In this document: positions 53,961 to 58,779 of the stretch, piece by piece
How positions within the stretch are numbered: position 1 is the stretch's first letter
Layout of the letters: every line of letters starts with the position of its first letter
Source: a virus
Reading direction: 5' to 3' (one strand)
IMG/VR virus record: IMGVR_UViG_3300032006_001933
Span: 1-58,779 of that record
DNA length: 58,779 bases
Position numbers and translations under genes: made by a program
The notes under the pieces: model-generated
What the model was told of the DNA's origin: nothing
Seen by the model: only the letters and a program-made list of their open reading frames with translations
Databases searched by the model: none

Positions 53961-55669
53961 TATTCTTTAATTACTACAACTATATATAACCCATTCCACC
54001 ATTGGCTTGAATCTTCTATTTTATTAAGCATTTTTTTAGAATACATTGGAGTCAAATTAGATTGTTTTATACCTTCGTCTGCTCCCTCTACTACACCTTC
54101 CCAATTAGCATCATCAAACACTAAAATACATACATCTGCAAAACAATCTTTATAATACTTTACTGCTTCTTGTACTTTATTTGCTTCATGCGGACCATCA
54201 TGAAAAAATAAATCTATATTTTTAATTTTAGAAGTATCTACTTCATAGATATCCGAATCATGAATTATTACTTCTTTATTGCATTCGTTTATATGTTTTA
54301 AAAATAAATCTTTAGTATTATCTGGTAACTCAAATTCATCTGATTCTGGTTGGATATTTATAGACCAATTATCTACACAATGTATTTCTTCTAACTTATC
54401 CGATACACTTACTGTAACATGACCAAAGCCACTTCCTATTTCTAAAAATCTTTTACAATGTTTAGATAATCCATACATGAGTGTTTGTATTCGAGATGAA
54501 GTTAACCCGTCAGAAGGTACAGTTGAATGATAATTAACAGATTGTACTAATTCATGCGTGACTGCTAAAACTAAAGGATGCGCCTGTTCGTTTGATTTTG
54601 CTTCATATACTTGATCACAATAGTTACAATCCCAACAATCAAATTTACAATTTTTTATTTTTTCACGCCATAACTTTATAGGTTTACTATTATCGACAAA
54701 CGATAATTCTTTTCTACCTGCAGGACCATACCAATCAAAACTATCATATAAAAATTCTTCATTATTTGCATATCGTTTAATTATATCCATAGTTTCATAT
54801 ACACGAGCATTAGATTCTCGCCCATGCATTTTAAATACTTGAACATAATTTAATAATTCATCCCAGTCTTCTTTCCATGGAGGAATATCTGCTGTTTTTA
54901 ATGGTGTTGACGGATCTTCATAATCCCATTTAGGACACGATACTCTAGATATAGGATCATTAAAATATTGTGGAGCACTTTCAAAACTGCCCTTTGATCG
55001 TCTTGCTAATCTATGTTGTTGATCATCTTTAATAACACCAGACATATTCATTCTTGAATTATTAAAATGATAATGCTCGTCCATCATAGGACAATTACCT
55101 AAACAGCCTTCGTTACCTAATAACGATAGCACAACATCATATTTGTCGGCGGCTTGTTTCATTCTAATTAATGTGTCTCTATCCCGCATTAAATCACGAT
55201 CTATATTAATATAATGGAACCCTGCTTCTGCTAGTTTTGCTATTTCATTTGGGCGTGTAACATTTCTTAATATAGTATTTTTAACAAGTAAGTCTGGAAA
55301 TGCTTTTTGTATTTGTCCTGTAGCCATCCAATGTGTATGAGGTATTGTAGCAATTCGTACACCTGATTCATATAATTGTGCAAAATTTTGTATAAAAAGA
55401 TCTAAGTTTTGTTGGGTAGGTTTAACTTGTATATTATTAAATGTAGCAGATATTTTAATCCCTAACTGTTCTTGCATATGTAATGCATTCTCAACTGGCC
55501 CATAAGGATCACTTACAATAACATCGCCCATTGCATCTTGAATAAACGGCGGCATTCTACAAGTAAAATATAAATCATAAATTAAATCTTTATATTCCCT
55601 GCAAAAATTAAAAAAATCATGAAATTCTGGTTCAGTTAATTTAGGATTAATTGGTATAGAAAAAATCAT
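53960..55669 (-). CDS. Fusion of U32-peptidase-like Fe-S protein and class I methyltransferase
   Basis: 569 residues. Residues 1 to about 360 form a TIM-barrel-like U32/UbiV-type module: AEAGFHYINIDRDLMRD, then LLGNEGCLGNCPMMDEHYHFNN (Cys189, Cys193), SCPKWDY (Cys245), and a second group Cys341, Cys345, Cys348 and Cys351. U32 relatives UbiU/UbiV, TrhP and RlhA use four cysteines for a 4Fe-4S cluster and catalyse oxygen-independent hydroxylations. Residues about 400-569 form an AdoMet methyltransferase: FLEIGSGFGHVTV (motif I, 408-420), IHCVDNWS, and IDLFFHDGPHE. I know of no described protein of this arrangement. It is coupled to the 253-residue gene by a 4-base overlap and to the oxygenase genes downstream. 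Confidence 0.75.
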   Translation of the reverse strand: MIFSIPINPKLTEPEFHDFFNFCREYKDLIYDLYFTCRMPPFIQDAMGDVIVSDPYGPVENALHMQEQLGIKISATFNNIQVKPTQQNLDLFIQNFAQLYESGVRIATIPHTHWMATGQIQKAFPDLLVKNTILRNVTRPNEIAKLAEAGFHYINIDRDLMRDRDTLIRMKQAADKYDVVLSLLGNEGCLGNCPMMDEHYHFNNSRMNMSGVIKDDQQHRLARRSKGSFESAPQYFNDPISRVSCPKWDYEDPSTPLKTADIPPWKEDWDELLNYVQVFKMHGRESNARVYETMDIIKRYANNEEFLYDSFDWYGPAGRKELSFVDNSKPIKLWREKIKNCKFDCWDCNYCDQVYEAKSNEQAHPLVLAVTHELVQSVNYHSTVPSDGLTSSRIQTLMYGLSKHCKRFLEIGSGFGHVTVSVSDKLEEIHCVDNWSINIQPESDEFELPDNTKDLFLKHINECNKEVIIHDSDIYEVDTSKIKNIDLFFHDGPHEANKVQEAVKYYKDCFADVCILVFDDANWEGVVEGADEGIKQSNLTPMYSKKMLNKIEDSSQWWNGLYIVVVIKE

Positions 55670-56427
55670 AAATCTATTTTAGGATCGTAATCACCTTCGG
55701 ATTCGCCTGATTCAAGCCATCGTTCTTTGGTCATCCAAAAGCCATATCTTTTACATTGCAAAACATGACAGTCAAGAATTGTACTACATGCTTTTATTTC
55801 GGTTTCTACTTTTTGTTTTTTTGCCAATAATGTTGCCATGTTATCATAATAACCATCAATAGCATTGTTAACTTTTATTACCATATCGGCAACAGATATT
55901 CCTCTTGCTTCTGCTAGTTTTGTTAACAAAGGTGTGCTTGCAGAATTATCAGCAGTATACGCATCTGCTTCTTTGCGTTGTTGGTCCCAAGATAATTGTT
56001 CTATTTGTGTTACATCTAATGTATTTGTTTTTAATCTATGTTCGTAATAACCATCTAAAACAAATCGCATAAAAAATTGTAAAAATTTAACTATGTTTAC
56101 CTTGTCATCATCAGTAAAATAATATTTTACTTTTTCAACGCCTTCTTCTAGATCTTCCATTGAATTACATATTTGCTGAATATGTGGATCAACAGTATCT
56201 CCATCGTCCCCTTTTTTAACACTTGTATGATCTCTCTCAATACCAGCAAACTTATAACATAATGCTACATCTTCTGAAGGTATTACTCTATGCTGTAATC
56301 CGGTAAGAGGTAAAATTTCTGCAATACTATCATCTATTAATGCAATATTATGTCCTTCGTAATTACCAATCCGTTGGATCATGTTCGGTAATTCTTGGCG
56401 TGTTTCTACCTTGTATATTACGTACAT
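55666..56427 (-). CDS. Phage protein of unknown function, possible fibre-associated
   Basis: 253 residues. N-terminal MYVIYKVETRQELPNMIQRIG; a helical middle (KVNIVKFLQFFMRFVLDGYYEHRL); a C-terminal helix run LLTKLAEARGISVADMVIKVNNAIDGYYDNMATLLAKKQ that recalls the DUF4376-like end of tail-fibre-assembly proteins. It ends CKRYGFWMTKERWLESGESEGDYDP. GGAAAAAG lies before the ATG at 56427; an internal ATG at 56382 is possible. It overlaps the coiled-coil gene by 65 bases in another frame, the longest such overlap in this block. Confidence 0.6.
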   Translation of the reverse strand: MYVIYKVETRQELPNMIQRIGNYEGHNIALIDDSIAEILPLTGLQHRVIPSEDVALCYKFAGIERDHTSVKKGDDGDTVDPHIQQICNSMEDLEEGVEKVKYYFTDDDKVNIVKFLQFFMRFVLDGYYEHRLKTNTLDVTQIEQLSWDQQRKEADAYTADNSASTPLLTKLAEARGISVADMVIKVNNAIDGYYDNMATLLAKKQKVETEIKACSTILDCHVLQCKRYGFWMTKERWLESGESEGDYDPKIDL

Positions 56428-57244
56428 TTTCTTTTTCCGTTATCTCAAGTAACTGAGCTCCTGAACTAGGAGGAAGTCCTTTTTGTATTCTTTCGTTTAC
56501 CTCATCAGTTAACCTTTTAATTCGCATTTCATTTCTTGCAAATAATTCAAGAGCTAACTTTAATACTTGTTCTTGTTGTTCACCTTCTAATTGGAAAACA
56601 GCATCCATGTTACCTATACCTGGTCTACCATATGCAATCCAATCTAGTGCGGTTTGCTTTGCCATACGATATGTCCAGTGTTCGTATTCTAATTCTTCAC
56701 ATATTTTTTCATCATCAAGTACATCTATTAATAATCTACCATCTTTATATTTGCCTTGTGGCGATTCGTTAAATTCTCTTATTAACCTTAAAAAACTATT
56801 TCTTTCTTTTTGAACTTGTCTTAAGTTAATTTTATATTGTTTTAATTTATTATTTGCTTCTGTAACTTCTAATTGTAATAATCTAAACTCATAACTTTCG
56901 GGTTCTAATTTTCTACATTCCTTTAAATCTCTTTCCATTTCAAGATCTAATTTTGATATTTGATACTCATTATGCTCTACTAAATTTTGTCTTGATTGTA
57001 CTTCTAATAGATATTGTTTAATTTTTTGGTAAGGAGTAATTTGAGCACTACCTACAAAATTTTTTGCTTTAAAAAACGGTATGCTATTATTAGTATGTAA
57101 AGAATGAGTAATCCATTGTTTTTCTTCTTCAGGTAAATCTTTTGTATTTGTTGAACTTGCTAAAAGTCCATCTATTAATTCTTTATATGATATTACTCCG
57201 TGTTCTGCCCACTGGTCTTCTTTGTGATTATCGTTTTCGTACAT
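56363..57244 (-). CDS. Coiled-coil phage protein
   Basis: 293 residues from the ATG at 57244, which has AAGGAG directly upstream and lies 13 bases past the previous stop; the 48-base in-frame extension to 57292 would run into the fibre gene. Residues about 90-190 form long charged helices (LDLEMERDLKECRKLEPESYEFRLLQLEVTEANN in outline), strongly predicted to be a coiled coil. Residues 205-250 contain WTYRMAKQTALDWIAYGRPG. The function is unknown. Its place after a fibre gene is compatible with an assembly or collar role. Confidence 0.65.
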   Translation of the reverse strand: MYENDNHKEDQWAEHGVISYKELIDGLLASSTNTKDLPEEEKQWITHSLHTNNSIPFFKAKNFVGSAQITPYQKIKQYLLEVQSRQNLVEHNEYQISKLDLEMERDLKECRKLEPESYEFRLLQLEVTEANNKLKQYKINLRQVQKERNSFLRLIREFNESPQGKYKDGRLLIDVLDDEKICEELEYEHWTYRMAKQTALDWIAYGRPGIGNMDAVFQLEGEQQEQVLKLALELFARNEMRIKRLTDEVNERIQKGLPPSSGAQLLEITEKENVRNIQGRNTPRITEHDPTDW

Positions 57245-57257
57245 ATCTCCTTTTTTA

Positions 57258-58307
57258 TTAGCCTTTCCACGCACCATGCCCTGATGAAGCACCTGGTACT
57301 CCTGTTCGTAATGACCCTGATCCTAATTCCCAACCAGTGTCTGTATGATAATAATATTTCCAACCTCTATTATTTTGAAGGCCGTCATACATGCTTATCA
57401 TATATTGCCAATCTTGGCCCATATCAAAATTTTCTTCGCCACAATTTCCAATAGGTTTAGATACAGTACCATTATGACTTTCTGTATAATAATCCCATCG
57501 CCTTAAATTATAACCACCGCTATAAGATCCTTCATTACCTGCATATCCTCTACCTATTTTAGAACAAATACCTTTTTGCTGTCCGTGTGCCGCCCAATGT
57601 GATCCGCTATTTCTAGCATCAAATGTTACAACAGATGTATCTGTATCATATATTGCACATCTACCCCAACTATTGTCCCAAATCATTCCTTTTGTTTCAC
57701 CACTAAACGCAGATGAACTATCAGAAGTATTCCAAGTAAAACCATTTGTATATTGTGCTGAAGAATACATTGTTTCTGTAGTCAAATTATGTGTATCGGT
57801 ATAATTACTACCGCCTGATGCAATGTATGCAAAATAATGTTCTTTAAAACAAGAACCAGCATCCCCTCTACCTGTAGTCATATTCATAGTACCGCCATAA
57901 CTAGCATTTGTTTCGGTAGTCATATTCATTGCTACTGTTTGAGCAGAATATCCCGGATGATTATTATCAGACGAATACAACCATGCCTTCGTTAAACTAC
58001 ACGATCCTGTTGTGTATGATCCTGCATAAGATAATAAATCACCTAAGTTTGAACATGTATCAGTAGAATGGTTCATTCTGGCTACATTTTTCCAAGGAGT
58101 ACCGTCTTTATATCCACCCAATACATAACCAGTAGTAATAATTGTTCGATACTTGTAAGCATTGCCGTCTGCTTTTTCACCTACCGGATACCAAAAACTA
58201 TCAGTATAAACTTCTAGTATGTTTTTATCTGTGTTAAAAATTACTTGGCCTTCTACTGGAGTAGTTGGCCTGGCTGAGGTACCATATCCTCTATGTTTAA
58301 TAGACAT
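57258..58307 (-). CDS. Fibre/virion surface protein
   Basis: 349 residues. The N-terminus SIKHRGYGTSARPTTPVEGQVIFNTDKNILEVYTDSFW is the short repeat (GQxxFNTDxNxLEVY) that links many marine phage fibre proteins. The remainder is rich in Gly, Ser, Thr, Tyr, Asn and Trp, with MNMTTETNASYGGTMNMTT as a small internal repeat. About eight cysteines or fewer are scattered, and no hydrophobic segment is present. The C-terminus ends GWELGSGSLRTGVPGASSGHGAW. AGAGGAAG lies before the ATG. It is probably a receptor-facing fibre part. Confidence 0.7.
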   Translation of the reverse strand: MSIKHRGYGTSARPTTPVEGQVIFNTDKNILEVYTDSFWYPVGEKADGNAYKYRTIITTGYVLGGYKDGTPWKNVARMNHSTDTCSNLGDLLSYAGSYTTGSCSLTKAWLYSSDNNHPGYSAQTVAMNMTTETNASYGGTMNMTTGRGDAGSCFKEHYFAYIASGGSNYTDTHNLTTETMYSSAQYTNGFTWNTSDSSSAFSGETKGMIWDNSWGRCAIYDTDTSVVTFDARNSGSHWAAHGQQKGICSKIGRGYAGNEGSYSGGYNLRRWDYYTESHNGTVSKPIGNCGEENFDMGQDWQYMISMYDGLQNNRGWKYYYHTDTGWELGSGSLRTGVPGASSGHGAWKG

Positions 58308-58308
58308 A

Positions 58309-58779
58309 TTATACTTCCTCTAACATTATTTTGTAGCGTTTCCCATTACTTCTATTTATTAAATACATACTTTCGTCTCCCTCCTGCATGACCCAAGAAC
58401 CTTTGGTTCCGTCTATTTCGTTACCGGGCCTATCAGCTCTATCATTCGACATAATTAAGTCAGCGGTACTAATATCATCACAAGTTATGTCACCACAAGT
58501 TATGTCATTACAACCTAAATCACCTGTGGTTGTAACATTACCTGCATACATGTGAAAATGACCATCTCTGTCAATTTTAAATTTATCAGCAACATTTCCT
58601 AAATTATGTTGTGTTCCGAATACTAAATCCATACCATCTGCTAAACTAACAGGACGAATTGCTTTTATATATGCTCCAACACCTGATGCTCCTGCGGCAG
58701 AATGTCTAAACTGCATTTGTACAGTTCTTTCGGCAGTATTATCTCCGGTATTTTCCATTACTACATTTAAGTCTGTAGT
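58309..58779 (-). CDS. Fibre-tip-like protein (5' end cut by window edge)
   Basis: The frame is open to the window edge (TTDLNVVMENTGDN...), so the N-terminus lies outside. A first half with GVGAYIKAIRP and HNLGNVADKFKIDRDGHF has the pattern of phage fibre knob/shaft segments. It is followed by CNDITCGDITCDDIST, a pentad repeat (C-x-D-I-T), and a C-terminal segment shared with the protein at 50910. Tandem 15-base repeats in the DNA encode the pentads. It is probably the end of a long tail fibre or a hinge connector. Confidence 0.7.
   Translation of the reverse strand, partial: TTDLNVVMENTGDNTAERTVQMQFRHSAAGASGVGAYIKAIRPVSLADGMDLVFGTQHNLGNVADKFKIDRDGHFHMYAGNVTTTGDLGCNDITCGDITCDDISTADLIMSNDRADRPGNEIDGTKGSWVMQEGDESMYLINRSNGKRYKIMLEEV
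58353..58360 (-). promoter_or_regulatory. Possible late promoter box, AATAAATA
   Basis: Minus-strand AATAAATA within the end of the fibre-tip gene, 46 bases before the ATG of the 349-residue fibre gene. It is inside a coding region and may be coincidental. Confidence 0.25.
58479..58508 (-). repeat. Tandem 15-base repeat in a fibre-tip gene
   Basis: Two copies of the 15-base unit CACAAGTTATGTCA(C/T), back to back, differing in the last base. They encode two C-x-D-I-T pentads. Slippage here would add or remove whole pentads without a frameshift. Confidence 0.7.

Noticed and set aside
57245-57292. Longer start for the coiled-coil gene ending at 56363
   Set aside because: The extension lies within the end of the fibre gene; AAGGAG sits directly before the ATG at 57244.

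Overview
The window looks like part of the genome of a T4-like marine myovirus (contractile-tailed phage), of the kind that infects SAR11-type bacteria or cyanobacteria. The evidence is a gp25-like baseplate wedge protein next to a gp6-like wedge protein, followed by very large virion proteins and fibre genes with sequence motifs typical of marine T4-like phages. These include an auto-processing (peptidase G2/chaperone-like) C-terminus and a CTRG...GT...H motif. The DNA is AT-rich and almost free of non-coding sequence; genes usually overlap by 1-60 bases. No photosynthesis genes, tRNAs or host chromosomal genes are visible, so the host cannot be fixed from this window.

Layout. (1) 1-20.6 kb, minus strand: one tightly overlapping cargo cassette of 19 genes. 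It has eight radical SAM proteins: seven with an extra N-terminal cysteine cluster ('twitch'-type) and one with a B12-binding-type N-terminus. It also has three sulfotransferase-like P-loop domains (one fused to a radical SAM domain), a short PLP aminotransferase-like protein, a methyltransferase-like protein, an SGNH-hydrolase-like protein, three DxD glycosyltransferase-like proteins, an FTEKT-motif protein and two proteins I do not recognise. (2) 20.5-44.6 kb, minus strand: virion module in the order gp25, gp6, a 4066-residue giant protein, a small structural protein, a 1599-residue fibre/baseplate protein, a 690-residue fibre protein and a 116-residue accessory protein. (3) 44.6-50.9 kb, plus strand: small phage genes behind two near-consensus sigma-70 promoters, including PRPP synthetase, a small membrane protein and two tandem LPP20-like lipoproteins. 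(4) 50.9-58.8 kb, minus strand: fibre-tip-like genes flanking a DUF401-like permease, two 2OG-Fe(II) oxygenases, a U32-like/methyltransferase fusion and coiled-coil proteins.

How it may work together. The cassette begins directly where the tail-fibre genes end and reads in the same direction, so it is probably co-transcribed with them late in infection. Its enzymes (radical SAM, aminotransferase, methyltransferase, sulfo- and glycosyl-transferase) are the kinds that build and attach unusual sugars or modify peptides. The most economical reading is a virion- or cell-surface modification pathway. That is inference; no substrate is identified by sequence. The lipoproteins, by contrast, lie behind an early-type promoter and may alter the infected cell's envelope.
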